DNA of 64,000 bases from Hyphomicrobium sp. (lineage in GTDB: Bacteria > Pseudomonadota > Alphaproteobacteria > Rhizobiales > Hyphomicrobiaceae), in contig PERL01000012.1 in the NCBI GenBank assembly GCA_002928735.1, positions 42,086-106,085 on the forward strand. The letters are read 5' to 3'. A model generated the notes under the pieces. The model did no database searches and had not been told where the DNA came from. It was given only the letters and a program-made list of their open reading frames with translations. The position numbers were made by a program, and so were the translations under genes. Shown here piece by piece: positions 1-10,830 of this stretch (position 1 is its first letter; every line of letters starts with the position of its first letter).

Positions 1-45
1 GAAGATCAACCATGCCACCTCCCCGCGCGTGGTCCCACGTCGGGC

Positions 46-402
46 CTACTTCACAACCTCGACAGGTCCATGGTCGTCGCAATGATCGCCGTGGGGATGA
101 TGAAGATGTCCATCGACGAGATAGTCGACGTGATCTCCATGCGGCACAGCCTCATGCCCGCACCCCGGCCCATGCACGTGTCCGGGCGCATGCCCGGCGC
201 ACTGATGCTGCGGCGTGCAGACGTCCGGGTTCTTCGCCGAAACCTCGATGGCGTGCTCGTCCACGTGCCCAGTGTGCATGTGGTGCAGATGGCCATCATG
301 GAGATAATCGACGTGATCGCCATGCTTCACAGCCGTATGCCCACAGCCGGGCCCATGCTGGTGCGCGTGGTTCTCGTGATGCGGAAGTTTGCAGTCGCCC
401 AT
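46..402 (-). CDS. Histidine-rich metal-binding protein, two tandem repeats
   Basis: 118 residues, of which a large share is His, with Cys and Asp. The protein is an imperfect duplication: the block GPGCGHTAVKHGDHVDYL followed by a DGHLHH segment (residues about 17-42) recurs as GPGCGHEAVPHGDHVDYL (about 78-95). Each repeat offers CGH, HGDH and HLHH clusters that could bind Zn, Ni or Cu. There is no signal peptide or membrane segment, so a cytosolic metal buffer or chaperone is likely (inference). A longer in-frame extension upstream exists, but the ATG at 402 is chosen because the His-rich similarity begins right there and the extension has no plausible family character. It is divergent from the small membrane gene at 544. 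Confidence 0.7.
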   Translation of the reverse strand: MGDCKLPHHENHAHQHGPGCGHTAVKHGDHVDYLHDGHLHHMHTGHVDEHAIEVSAKNPDVCTPQHQCAGHAPGHVHGPGCGHEAVPHGDHVDYLVDGHLHHPHGDHCDDHGPVEVVK

Positions 403-543
403 AGCATGGCTCCAAGTCAGATTAGGCAAATCAAGACTAAGACTAGCGCAACTCCGCGTCACAATCAGCCCCCGATCACTCTTTTCGGATAAGGCCCTCC
501 CGTGCCACGCTGCGATCCGGAGAATCACGGAGGGAAAATCACC

Positions 544-798
544 ATGGACTGGGGCGCGATTTTTCAGGACCCACAGCGCGTAGGATTGATGCTCTTGATC
601 GCCGTCGGCGCGGCGATGATCGGACGCGTGGTCTATAACATCTGGCCGAAGACCCAGAGCCCGGCCTTTTGGGGCTCCGCTGCCGCCTTCCTTGTTGTCG
701 GCGCGCTGGCCTACATGGGCATCCCCGAAGCCGGCATCGTCGTTTGGCTCTTCATCGGCCTTGCCGTCATTTTCGGTGCCGCTGCCCTCGTCCTCTGA
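544..798 (+). CDS. Small two/three-helix membrane protein
   Basis: 84 residues. Hydrophobic segments lie at about 14-32 (LMLLIAVGAAMIGRVVYNIW region), 41-59 and 63-84, so it should be an inner-membrane protein with almost no soluble part. The start at 544 is supported by GGAGGG about 10 bases upstream; an earlier in-frame ATG at 502 lacks such a site. No family recognised. It is followed at 885 by the pirin gene on the same strand, with an 86-bp gap. Confidence 0.7.
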   Translation: MDWGAIFQDPQRVGLMLLIAVGAAMIGRVVYNIWPKTQSPAFWGSAAAFLVVGALAYMGIPEAGIVVWLFIGLAVIFGAAALVL

Positions 799-884
799 CG
801 CCCGCAACTGCACAGTCCTCAGCCTTTTATCGCCGCGCCGCGCGTGGCAATCTCGTTCTCCAAACCACACACGAGGCGAGAACC

Positions 885-1802
885 ATGAGCTGGCTCCCCG
901 ACACAGATCCAAATCCCGGCGACACCAAGGCCTGCGATCTCATCGAGCAGGTCATCGTGCCCCGCGCCCGCGATCTTGGCGGCTTTGAAGTCCGCCGCGC
1001 GCTGCCAGCCGCCGGCAAACAAATGATCGGCCCCTTTATCTTCTTCGACCAGATGGGCCCGGCCGAATTCTTGATCGGCCAAGGTATCGACGTCCGTCCG
1101 CATCCCCACATCGGTCTTTCCACCGTCACCTACCTTTTCGACGGCGAAATCATGCACCGCGACAGCCTCGGCACCGAACTGGCGATCCGTCCCGGCGCTC
1201 TCAACCTCATGACCGCCGGCCGCGGCATCGTCCATTCCGAGCGCACCGCCCCCGAATTGAAAGCCACCGGCCCACGCCTGTTCGGCATCCAGGCCTGGGC
1301 GGCCTTGCCAAAATCCCACGAAGAGAACGCGCCCGCCTTCATCCACCACACCGAAGCTGAACTGCCGCGGATCATGGGCGAAGGCAAACGCGTCCGCCTG
1401 ATCATGGGCTCGATGTACGGCGAGACCTCGCCCGCCCAATTCCCCCATGATTGCGTTTACGCCGAAGCCATCCTCGCACCCGGCGCCGTTCTCCCCCTCG
1501 ATCCCGACTACGACGAGCGCGGCCTCTTCATCGTCTCCGGCGAAATCGACATCGCCGGTGAAACGTTCGGTCCCGGCCGCCTGCTGGTGTTCCGTCCCGG
1601 CGACCGCATCTCAATCCTCGCGCTTACCCAATCCCGCTTGATGATCGTCGGCGGCGAACCCATGGACGGCCCGCGCCATATCTGGTGGAACTTCGTCTCT
1701 TCATCCAAGGAGCGCATCGACCAAGCCAAGGAAGACTGGCGCCAAGGTCGCTTCGACACCGTCCCCGGCGACGCCGCCGAATTCATCCCGCTACCGGACT
1801 AA
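885..1802 (+). CDS. Pirin-family bicupin protein
   Basis: 305 residues, the normal pirin length. The N-terminal cupin carries the metal-binding signature PHPHIGLSTVTYLFDG (two His in HPH), a further His in EIMHRDSLG, and the GRGIVHSE segment that supplies the last His/Glu ligands. The C-terminal cupin ends in IWWNFVSSSKERI, a strongly conserved pirin motif. Pirins are Fe(II) proteins; some have quercetinase activity and others act as regulatory partners, so substrate cannot be assigned. The start at ATG 885 follows GAGGCGAG. A longer reading frame from 669 overlaps the preceding gene and has no pirin similarity, so it was discarded. Confidence 0.9.
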   Translation: MSWLPDTDPNPGDTKACDLIEQVIVPRARDLGGFEVRRALPAAGKQMIGPFIFFDQMGPAEFLIGQGIDVRPHPHIGLSTVTYLFDGEIMHRDSLGTELAIRPGALNLMTAGRGIVHSERTAPELKATGPRLFGIQAWAALPKSHEENAPAFIHHTEAELPRIMGEGKRVRLIMGSMYGETSPAQFPHDCVYAEAILAPGAVLPLDPDYDERGLFIVSGEIDIAGETFGPGRLLVFRPGDRISILALTQSRLMIVGGEPMDGPRHIWWNFVSSSKERIDQAKEDWRQGRFDTVPGDAAEFIPLPD

Positions 1803-1839
1803 ATTGTCCATCAACCCTTTTGACGAGGACACGCGCCCA

Positions 1840-1974
1840 ATGCTCTCCACGAGAATGATGACGGTCGCAGCAGCGCTCTGCGTGTTCGCCATGCTGGCCT
1901 ATTTGTTTGTCTTTGCCGAAGCCGACGTGGCCGGCGTCGAGGCACAAGAAACACCGGCCGCCGGAGCACAGTAA
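1840..1974 (+). CDS. Very small single-pass membrane or exported peptide
   Basis: 44 residues: MLSTRMMTVAAALCVFAMLA is followed by YLFVFAEADVAG and a polar tail ending AAGAQ. One hydrophobic helix spans residues about 7-26, preceded by a positive residue, so it is either an anchored peptide or a signal sequence with a short tail. GACGAGGAC precedes the ATG by about 9 bases. It sits between pirin and the GFA gene on the same strand and stops 7 bp before the next start. No family recognised. Confidence 0.5.
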   Translation: MLSTRMMTVAAALCVFAMLAYLFVFAEADVAGVEAQETPAAGAQ

Positions 1975-1981
1975 GCATCCG

Positions 1982-2362
1982 ATGATCTACCAGGGAAGTT
2001 GCCACTGCCGGGCGGTTACTTTCGAGGTCGAAGCGCCCGAAACCATCGTCGCGCAGGATTGCAACTGCTCGATCTGCGCCAAGGCCGGCTTTCTGCATCT
2101 GATCGTGCCAAAAGCAAAATTCCGCCTGCTCTCCGGCGAGCAACATCTCACGCGCTACACCTTCAACACCGGCGTCGCCCAGCACACGTTCTGCAAAACC
2201 TGCGGCATCAAACCGTTCTACGTTCCCCGCTCCAACCCCGACGGCATCGACGTCAATGTCCGCTGCCTCGAAACGCCCATCCCGTCCCTCGTCATCGAGA
2301 CCTTCGACGGCCGCAACTGGGAAGCCAACGCCGCCGCGCTCAGGCACCTGAGTAAGAGCTAG
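1982..2362 (+). CDS. GFA/CENP-V-fold zinc protein
   Basis: 126 residues. Zinc ligands follow the GFA pattern: SCHCRAVTFEV near the N-terminus (CxC), then NCSICAKAG (CxxC), then TFCKTCGIKPFY (CxxCG) at about residues 74-80. The family (named after glutathione-dependent formaldehyde-activating enzyme) has a Mss4-like fold and generally binds glutathione adducts; true Gfa activity is proven for few members, so the substrate is unknown. The ATG at 1982 begins directly at the conserved MIYQGSCHC stretch. Confidence 0.88.
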   Translation: MIYQGSCHCRAVTFEVEAPETIVAQDCNCSICAKAGFLHLIVPKAKFRLLSGEQHLTRYTFNTGVAQHTFCKTCGIKPFYVPRSNPDGIDVNVRCLETPIPSLVIETFDGRNWEANAAALRHLSKS

Positions 2363-2429
2363 CCACGGCTCAAGGCAGATGCCGCAGCTGGCTGCCCCAA
2401 ACGGATTGGCTCTCGTTCATCATGTCGTA

Positions 2430-3431
2430 TTACCGCTGGGTAAGGCGCATCACCATCTGCCCAGCGCCGTCGAACTCGCGCCCCCCGCTTTTCACCAGCG
2501 GCGTCTGGAACTCCTGCAGCACGATCCGCATCTCGCCTGGCATCGGCTTGAACTTGGCGAAGTCCTTCGGCGTCTCACCCGAAAAGCCCTCGAACCTTTC
2601 CACCGCCTTGACGTAGGCATCGAGCGCCGCGCCAAATCGCGCCACGTCGATCGTCGCATTCGACGGCTTCACGCCACCCATCAATTGATCAAATTTCTCG
2701 GCGAAATTATCAGGCCCAATCTCCGCCATCACCTGATCCATTTCGTCGGCATTCATCTGCTCGGGCTTCTCGCGCGGAAACGTATTCATCACGCGATGCA
2801 GCGCAGCCATCACGGCCGCCGTATGGAACGCCGCCGTACGCCCGTCCTTGGCTTCAAGCGCCGCCACCTCGAGCGCCTGCACCTCTGCGATATGCGCACG
2901 CAGCACCGGCATCATCGCCTTGCGTTCGGCCAAGAATGCCGTGGCAAGCGGCACCATTTTCGGATGCAGCGTCTTCCCCAACTTCATCTTGTCCGCTTCA
3001 TACCCATGCCGTTCATAGTAGGCCGCCGCCTCGCTCATCACGGGTGCCAGCGCCTCATAGGCTGCGATATATTTGAGCATCGCCGCATCGATGGCCTCGG
3101 CCTTCGGCTCCAGCGCTGCCATATCGCGCGCTTCCTTGAGCAGCGGTTCCACATCGTAAAGCTCGTACATTCCGTAGCTGAGGTAACGCTCCTTCCCCGT
3201 CGGCCCGGTCTTCATATTGACCCAGCTCGCATAGCGATCCCAGGAGTCGACCGCCCGCTCCGTGTTCTTCGCCACCTCGATATAAAGATTGGCCTTCCCA
3301 ATCGCCGGCTGCACATCCTCAGCCCCAGCCGGCAGCGCGACCGCGCCGACTGCAAAAATCCAAACTGCCGTACTGCGCAACCCACACAGAAAACGCCGGC
3401 GGTTCCCCACCAAGACATCGATCAGCCACAT
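2430..3431 (-). CDS. DUF3829-like exported protein
   Basis: 333 residues from the ATG at 3431, which has GAAAGAGGTG about 6-9 bases upstream. A long N-terminal hydrophobic segment (about residues 13-38, ending LPAGAED) looks like a signal peptide. The remainder is helical and rich in Ala, Glu and Lys, with a YxEVAKNTERAVDSWDRYASW start and YLSYGMYELYDVE in the middle. It resembles the DUF3829/YiiG-type periplasmic helical proteins, whose function is unknown. It is isolated, converging on the GFA gene. Confidence 0.65.
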   Translation of the reverse strand: MWLIDVLVGNRRRFLCGLRSTAVWIFAVGAVALPAGAEDVQPAIGKANLYIEVAKNTERAVDSWDRYASWVNMKTGPTGKERYLSYGMYELYDVEPLLKEARDMAALEPKAEAIDAAMLKYIAAYEALAPVMSEAAAYYERHGYEADKMKLGKTLHPKMVPLATAFLAERKAMMPVLRAHIAEVQALEVAALEAKDGRTAAFHTAAVMAALHRVMNTFPREKPEQMNADEMDQVMAEIGPDNFAEKFDQLMGGVKPSNATIDVARFGAALDAYVKAVERFEGFSGETPKDFAKFKPMPGEMRIVLQEFQTPLVKSGGREFDGAGQMVMRLTQR

Positions 3432-3654
3432 GACGACACCTCTTTCATTGCCTGCAAAAGCGTTCCAAATTTCCGCCCGCGTCCGGAAATTAAGACAAAC
3501 AGACCGGGCCTGCGATCTCGTATGATCCATTTAGGTTACGATCCCGGCCACCGGCAGCGCTCCATTCACACGAGCGCTCCAACACCCTTGATCCCGCGCG
3601 GCGCACCCGTCACGATGCGCCAACGGCAAGACAACGGAACCCACACGGCTCACC

Positions 3655-3849
3655 ATGAACCTCACCAATCAGGACGCCATGTTCGCCGGCACTCTCGGCG
3701 CAGCCATCGGCATCGTCTATACCGTAGGGAACACCGCTTGGTGGGGCGGCGGCACCTTGGCCGATGTTGTGCTGCTCGAAGTCCTGGCCGCCGCCTGCAT
3801 CGGCGCCGTCGCTGGCATTCTGGCCTTCGTGATGCGTCAAAAGTTGTAA
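3655..3849 (+). CDS. Small hydrophobic membrane protein
   Basis: 64 residues. Two hydrophobic helices are separated by NTAWWGGGTLADV: about 9-27 (AGTLGAAIGIVYTVG) and 39-60 (LLEVLAAACIGAVAGILAF), ending in MRQKL. Likely a two-pass inner-membrane protein. No recognisable family. It lies 10 bp upstream of the larger membrane gene at 3860 and is probably co-transcribed. Confidence 0.6.
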   Translation: MNLTNQDAMFAGTLGAAIGIVYTVGNTAWWGGGTLADVVLLEVLAAACIGAVAGILAFVMRQKL

Positions 3850-3859
3850 AGCGGCCCCG

Positions 3860-4711
3860 ATGACCAAGCCCGATCTCTCCGGCCGCACGCCCACCGTCCA
3901 GCGCGCACCCGCCTTCCCCTGGCCGCGCTGGCGCCTCACGCCGGACCGCCGCAAGAAGCCGTTGGCACGCGACCCGCGCAACTCCGATGACGAAGACGGC
4001 GACGACGGCGGAATCGAAGCGGCGTCGACAGTCCCCCCCGCAACAGTGCCGCGCACGCGCACCCGCGTCCCCAGATCGCCGCCGCCCAGCGCGCCGCCGA
4101 ACCCCGCACGCGAAACCGATACCACCCGCCCCGCCGGGTCGCTCGGCGGCTGGCTCGCGCGCGAAAGCCTGGCCCTCCTCGGCATGGCCGGCGCAGCCCT
4201 CACCGTCTTTTCTCAGCTCGCCGCGATCATGCCCCTCTCGCGTCCGTTCATGGACATCCTCGGCTGGTGGCTCACGGTCAGTTCAAACTTCTGGCTCGAC
4301 CGTTACGACGAGATCGGCTTCTACCCCCACTCGCATCTCCAAGCCGCCATCGCGCTGGCCGCCTTCCTCACCCTAATCGGCCTCGGCGCGCGCATCTCGG
4401 CGATCTGGACCGGCACGGCACTCCAACGCCGCTGGGGCTTCCTCGACGGCATGACATGGCCGAGCCTCGCCATCATGGCCGTGCTCGCCATCGTGTTCCT
4501 TCTGGGCCACGATCCGAACGCGTCCTCCATCACCTCTGGCGGCGACGGCAGCAAGGAAACCATCAAATATCTCTTCGCAATCATCCTCACAGCCGGCTAC
4601 GCGGCCGGCGACCATCTCGGCCAGCGCGGCTTCCATATTCGCCTCTATCGCCTCGCCGTCCTGTTGATCATAGGCCTCGCACTCAACCAATGGCTGCTAT
4701 CAAGCCCTTGA
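3860..4711 (+). CDS. Integral membrane protein with Pro/Arg-rich N-terminal domain
   Basis: 283 residues. The first about 95 residues are soluble and low-complexity (DDEDGDDGG acidic patch, then a TRTRVPRSPPPSAPPNP run), followed by about five hydrophobic segments (roughly 104-122, 132-150, 165-185, 203-220, 235-252 and a final 262-280). No transport or enzyme signature is visible. Its start follows the 64-residue gene closely, suggesting an operon. Function unknown. Confidence 0.7.
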   Translation: MTKPDLSGRTPTVQRAPAFPWPRWRLTPDRRKKPLARDPRNSDDEDGDDGGIEAASTVPPATVPRTRTRVPRSPPPSAPPNPARETDTTRPAGSLGGWLARESLALLGMAGAALTVFSQLAAIMPLSRPFMDILGWWLTVSSNFWLDRYDEIGFYPHSHLQAAIALAAFLTLIGLGARISAIWTGTALQRRWGFLDGMTWPSLAIMAVLAIVFLLGHDPNASSITSGGDGSKETIKYLFAIILTAGYAAGDHLGQRGFHIRLYRLAVLLIIGLALNQWLLSSP

Positions 4712-4880
4712 TTTAATTGGCGTGGAGCATACCAAGCGACCCAGCTGTGTCCCTGACGCAGCTTGATTGCCAGCCCCATCCGTGCGACCTGACGCAACGA
4801 CTGACACCACCAGATTCGGGCCCGCGCGCCCTGTTCCGCGTCCGCCGCAGGACCGGACCTCGTCCCGAGGGGAGCCGCGC

Positions 4881-6890
4881 ATGGCCCGATCGCAAAGCGA
4901 TCTCTTCGCCGCACTGGATACCGACATGAACGATAAAGCCGCCCGCCGTAAATCGGGTGACGCCTCCGACAACTATACGGCCGCCGACATCGAGGTCCTC
5001 GAAGGCCTCGAACCCGTGCGCCGCCGCCCCGGCATGTACATCGGCGGCACGGATGAAAAGGCGCTGCACCATCTCTTCGCCGAAGTGATCGACAACTCCA
5101 TGGACGAGGCCGTCGCCGGCCACGCCTCCTTTATCGAAGTCCGCCTCGACGCTGACGGCTTCCTCTCCGTCGCCGACAATGGCCGCGGTATCCCCGTCGA
5201 CCCGCACCCCAAATATCCCAAGAAGAGCGCGCTCGAAGTCATCATGTGCACGCTGCACGCCGGCGGCAAATTCGACGGCAAGGCCTACGCCACCTCCGGC
5301 GGCCTCCACGGCGTCGGCGTCTCGGTCGTCAACGCGCTGGCTGAGACCTGCGAAGTCGAAGTCGCCCGCGGCCAGCAGCTCTACCGCATGGTCTTCTCGC
5401 GCGGCACACCGGTCACCAAGCTCGAAAAGCTGGGCGCGATCCACAACCGCCGCGGCACCAAGGTCCGCTTCAAACCGGACGAGCAGATCTTCGGCAAGGG
5501 CGCCCACTTCAAACCCGCCCGCCTCCTCAAGATGGCGCGCTCGAAAGCCTACCTCTTCGGCGGGGTCGAGATTCGTTGGTCGTGCGATCCGTCCCTTATC
5601 AAGGACGACACACCCGCCGAAGCCGTCTTCCACTTCCCCGGCGGCTTGAAGGATTATCTCGCCTCCGAAATCACCGGCCAGACCCTCGTCACCAAAGAGA
5701 TCTTCGCCGGCAACATCGAAAAAGAAGGCAAGCACGGCTCAGTAGAATGGGCCGTCGCCTGGATCTCCGACGAAGACGGCTTCAGCCGCTCGTACTGCAA
5801 CACTATTCCTACCGGCGAAGGCGGCACGCACGAAAACGGCTTCCGCTCCGCGCTGTCCAAATCCTTGCGCGAATTCGGCGAGCGCGTCGGCAACAAGAAG
5901 GCCGCCCAGATCACCGCCGAAGACGTGATGGGCACCGCCGCGGCGATGCTCTCCATCTTCATCCGCGAACCCGAATTCCAGGGCCAGACCAAAGACAAGC
6001 TCGCCACCGTCGAGGCCGGCCGCATCGTCGAAAACGCCGTCAAGGACGCCTTCGACCATTGGCTGACCGACAGCCCGCAGCAGGCCACCAAGCTCTTGGA
6101 ATGGTGCGTCGAGCAGGCCGACGAACGCCTGAAGCGCCGCCGCGAAAAGGAAGTCTCGCGCCAGTCCGCCACGCGCAAGCTGCGCCTCCCCGGCAAACTC
6201 GCCGACTGTTCCATTCAGCAGGCCGCCGGCACTGAAATCTTTATCGTCGAGGGTGACTCGGCCGGTGGCTCCGCCAAGAGCGCGCGCAATCGCGAAACGC
6301 AAGCGATTCTCCCGCTGCGCGGCAAGATCCTCAACGTCGCCAACGCCTCATCCGCCAAGATGTCGGCCAACCAGCTCCTGTCCGATCTGATCCAGGCGCT
6401 CGGCGTCGGCACCGGCTCCAAATACCGCGACGAGGATCTGCGCTACGAGCGCGTCATCGTCATGACCGACGCCGACGTCGATGGCGCCCACATCGCCTCG
6501 CTGCTCATCACGTTCTTCTATCAGGAGATGCCCGAGCTCATCGAAAACGGCCACCTCTACCTCGCCGTGCCGCCGCTCTACAAAATCGCGCACAAGGCCG
6601 ATGTCGCCTATGCCCGCACGGAAAAAGAACGCGACGACATCATCGCCACCCAGTTCAAAAACAAGAAGCCCGACGTCACCCGCTTCAAAGGCCTCGGCGA
6701 AATGGACTTCAAGGATTTGAAATCCACCACCATGGACCCGGGCAAACGTCTCATGCTCAAAGTCGAAGTCACCGAAGCCGACAAGGCCACGCTTGGCGAC
6801 ACGGTGAGCGCGCTCATGGGCTCCAAACCCGAAGCCCGCTTCCGCTTCATCCAAGACCGCGCCGCCTTCGCCAAGGATTTGGATATCTAG
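4881..6890 (+). CDS. parE: DNA topoisomerase IV subunit B
   Basis: 669 residues, typical for alphaproteobacterial ParE. It is the ATPase half of topoisomerase IV, which decatenates daughter chromosomes with ParC. Visible motifs: GHKL ATP site (EVIDNSMDEAVAGH, DNGRGIPV, GGLHGVGVSVVNAL), the transducer, then the TOPRIM domain with FIVEGDSAGGSAK and VIVMTDADVDGAH (acidic Mg sites), ending with FKGLGEMDFKDLKSTTMDP, which distinguishes it from GyrB with its long insert. The ATG at 4881 follows CGAGGGGAG; upstream in-frame codons (from 4767) are non-conserved. parC is not nearby. Confidence 0.96.
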   Translation: MARSQSDLFAALDTDMNDKAARRKSGDASDNYTAADIEVLEGLEPVRRRPGMYIGGTDEKALHHLFAEVIDNSMDEAVAGHASFIEVRLDADGFLSVADNGRGIPVDPHPKYPKKSALEVIMCTLHAGGKFDGKAYATSGGLHGVGVSVVNALAETCEVEVARGQQLYRMVFSRGTPVTKLEKLGAIHNRRGTKVRFKPDEQIFGKGAHFKPARLLKMARSKAYLFGGVEIRWSCDPSLIKDDTPAEAVFHFPGGLKDYLASEITGQTLVTKEIFAGNIEKEGKHGSVEWAVAWISDEDGFSRSYCNTIPTGEGGTHENGFRSALSKSLREFGERVGNKKAAQITAEDVMGTAAAMLSIFIREPEFQGQTKDKLATVEAGRIVENAVKDAFDHWLTDSPQQATKLLEWCVEQADERLKRRREKEVSRQSATRKLRLPGKLADCSIQQAAGTEIFIVEGDSAGGSAKSARNRETQAILPLRGKILNVANASSAKMSANQLLSDLIQALGVGTGSKYRDEDLRYERVIVMTDADVDGAHIASLLITFFYQEMPELIENGHLYLAVPPLYKIAHKADVAYARTEKERDDIIATQFKNKKPDVTRFKGLGEMDFKDLKSTTMDPGKRLMLKVEVTEADKATLGDTVSALMGSKPEARFRFIQDRAAFAKDLDI

Positions 6891-7079
6891 CCCGGCCGCT
6901 CCTCCCCCCGCCAAACGCGCACAACTGTTTCCCCTGCCTGCGTCTTAGGCCTCATATGATTCGCCCCTAATCATGGCCCCGCCGCCGCAACTTCAGCGGC
7001 TGCCGCCCGTCCGCGTCGCGAATGGAAAATCCCCGCGGCCGCCGGACGGCGCGTCATCGTCCACATTGGGGAAGCGATC

Positions 7080-7757
7080 ATGAAACTCAAAGCACTCGGC
7101 GCCGAGTTCATCGGCACATTCATGCTGATGGCCTCCATCCTCGGCAGCGCCTTTTATTCCTTTGGCGCACCGTCTGGCCCCGCCGGCATTCTCGGCGTCG
7201 CCTTCGCCATTGGCATCGTCGTGATGGCCATGGCCCGCTCCATCGGACACATCTCCGGCGGCCACTATAATCCCGCCGTCACCGTCGGCCTCGCCGTCGG
7301 CGGCCGCTTTCCTTTCTCTCAGGTCATCCCCTACATCGCCGCCCAGTTGCTGGGCGCTGCCTCCTGCTGCGGCGTGTTCTCGCTGATCGGCGGCGGCATC
7401 GGCGGCACCTATGCCGCCAACGGCTTCGGCGATCTCTCCATGCTCAAGGTCGGCCTCCAGGGCGTCTTCATCATCGAAGTCGTGATGACCGCCTTCTTCC
7501 TCATCGTCATCATGGGCGCCACGCGCCCCGGCAGCCCGGCCGGCTTTGCGCCCCTCGCCATCGGCCTCGCGCTGACCGCGATCCACATCATGTCGATCCC
7601 GGTCTCCAACACATCCGTGAACCCGGCCCGCTCCTTCGGCCCCGCGATCTACGCCGGCGGCGAACCACTCGCCCAGCTCTGGGTCTTCTTTGCCGCCCCC
7701 ATCCTCGGCGCCATCCTCGGCGCGCTGATTTATAACGCCATTGAGACAGAAGGCTGA
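7080..7757 (+). CDS. aqpZ: Aquaporin Z-type water channel
   Basis: 225 residues, six-helix MIP fold. The two half-helix NPA motifs are present: SGGHYNPAVTVGLAVG (about residues 58-73) and NTSVNPARSFGPAI (about 177-190). The residues around the selectivity filter (H in ALTAIHIMS, R after the second NPA) match water-selective AqpZ rather than glycerol facilitators. GGGGAAGCG precedes the ATG by about 7 bases. Followed by a strong terminator hairpin, so it appears to be a single-gene unit. Confidence 0.93.
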   Translation: MKLKALGAEFIGTFMLMASILGSAFYSFGAPSGPAGILGVAFAIGIVVMAMARSIGHISGGHYNPAVTVGLAVGGRFPFSQVIPYIAAQLLGAASCCGVFSLIGGGIGGTYAANGFGDLSMLKVGLQGVFIIEVVMTAFFLIVIMGATRPGSPAGFAPLAIGLALTAIHIMSIPVSNTSVNPARSFGPAIYAGGEPLAQLWVFFAAPILGAILGALIYNAIETEG

Positions 7758-7770
7758 TCGGCCACCCATC

Positions 7771-7812
7771 AATGACCGCCCCAGCCAGGGGCGGTCATTT
7801 ACCCTTTTGCCC
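7771..7812 (+). terminator. Rho-independent-type terminator after aqpZ
   Basis: Perfect 12-bp stem AATGACCGCCCC / GGGGCGGTCATT (7771-7782 and 7788-7799) with loop AGCCA, followed by TTACCCTTTT. The stem directly follows the aqpZ stop. Confidence 0.75.
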
Positions 7813-8068
7813 CCACTAGCGACCATCCACCACCGGCCCAAAACGCCCTTTTCCTTGCTTTCCCCCCGGCCTTGTGTCAGCAAGCATCACGCTCGAGCGC
7901 AGGGGATCGATTCATTGATCCATTTCGAGCATTTCCGTTGCCCGGCTTTTAGCCTCTTATTGGCACCATCTCCCCCTGCGCCTCGTTCGACCGCGAGCAC
8001 TCGTTCCACCTGATGTGGCGCGAGGTAACGCACGCGTGGATCAATGACGCACTCGGAGTGAGACTTTT
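7813..8068. other. Leader region of the DEAD-box helicase gene, no gene seen
   Basis: About 256 bases without a convincing ORF on either strand. It is lower in GC than its surroundings near 7905-7960 and should hold the promoter of the helicase gene. No clear structured element could be identified by eye. Confidence 0.4.
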
Positions 8069-9898
<1,830 letters not shown>

Positions 9899-9919
9899 CA
9901 CGTCGTCGAGAAAAAGCGC

Positions 9920-9962
9920 GCCGCGCGGTTGGGGTCAGCCCTTGCCGCGCGGCTTTGTTTTG
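9920..9962 (+). terminator. Terminator after the helicase gene
   Basis: Stem GCCGCGCGG / CCGCGCGGC (9920-9928 and 9945-9953) with a 16-base loop, followed by TTTGTTTTG. It overlaps the end of the convergent TfoX-like gene. Confidence 0.6.
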
Positions 9963-10300
9963 CGCGGTGCAGCCCGCGCACTCTGGGCCGCGCGAACCGC
10001 ATTTCGCCCCCACGCCAAAGCCTCATCGGGATCATCCAGAAGCCGCTCGGGCATGCGCCAGTACGACATCGCCACCGGCTTCGCCTTGCCCTGATACACG
10101 AACGGCCCCAGTCCCTCGGCCTCAAAGTCGGCCTGGGAGCGCGCATCCGCTTTCAGATAAATCACCCCGTCCGCAATCAGCGCGAACATCACCCCGTCGC
10201 AGTAAATCCCGCCACCACCGAACATTTTTCGCACGCTGATGGTGCCCAGCGGACCAAACAATTCTTCCGCCAATTCGCTCAAACGTGGATCGAGCGGCAT
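9935..10300 (-). CDS. TfoX/Sxy N-terminal domain protein
   Basis: 121 residues made of a single TfoX N-terminal domain: VRKMFGGGGIYCDGVMFALI near residues 23-42 and ADARSQADFEAEG, then VAMSYWRMPERLLDDPDEAL, the hallmark stretch, and a basic tail (PRKTKPRGKG). In gammaproteobacteria TfoX/Sxy regulates competence; in alphaproteobacteria stand-alone domains like this have no established role. It converges on the helicase gene. Confidence 0.88.
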   Translation of the reverse strand: MPLDPRLSELAEELFGPLGTISVRKMFGGGGIYCDGVMFALIADGVIYLKADARSQADFEAEGLGPFVYQGKAKPVAMSYWRMPERLLDDPDEALAWGRNAVRAAQSARAAPRKTKPRGKG

Positions 10301-10506
10301 CCTGCACTCACCCGGGACGGCGCGACTGTTGCAAAGGAATCATGTTCAGCAAAGAAGAAGTGATAATCATTTCTGGGTGTGACAACTCTGTGGAGAAGTC
10401 GGCCGCGCCACAAGAGTTTTCCTCAGTTTTCTGTATCGTATCTTCGTACGGACGGTTCATCGGTGCGAGGGCGCCGGGGTCGTCCGAAGAGTAACGGTAG
10501 GCTGCC

Positions 10507-10830
10507 ATGTTGGCCAAGTATCCGCTTTCCATTGAAGAGACGGCTGCTCTGACCCGAGCCCGTCCCCGACTCGACCCCGAAGCCGCGACGGAACCCGTCG
10601 CCCTTCCCGGTGCAGATGTGGCCGAGCTGGTCCATCTGGCGCGCGCCGTGCTGATGAAATCTCCCCAAGATCTTGCGGCAATTGCTCAAGCCGCACCGTC
10701 GATGCCCGCGAACTGGATCGATGTGTTCACAGCCGAACGCGCCCGCGCCGAAGCCGAAGCGAAATTCTGGTCCACGGCGATCGCCTATCTGATGGCGACA
10801 TCCCCGTCGGGCATCGCCAACGACGGCTGA
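10507..10830 (+). CDS. Conserved-looking small protein of unknown function
   Basis: 107 residues, soluble, Ala-rich: DVAELVHLARAVLMKSPQDL in the middle, then PANWIDVFTAERARAEAEAKFW. Helical with no catalytic motif. Coding bias (G/C third positions) supports it. Its stop abuts the convergent sufA-type gene at 10831. The 206 bases upstream contain no other gene. Confidence 0.55.
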   Translation: MLAKYPLSIEETAALTRARPRLDPEAATEPVALPGADVAELVHLARAVLMKSPQDLAAIAQAAPSMPANWIDVFTAERARAEAEAKFWSTAIAYLMATSPSGIANDG

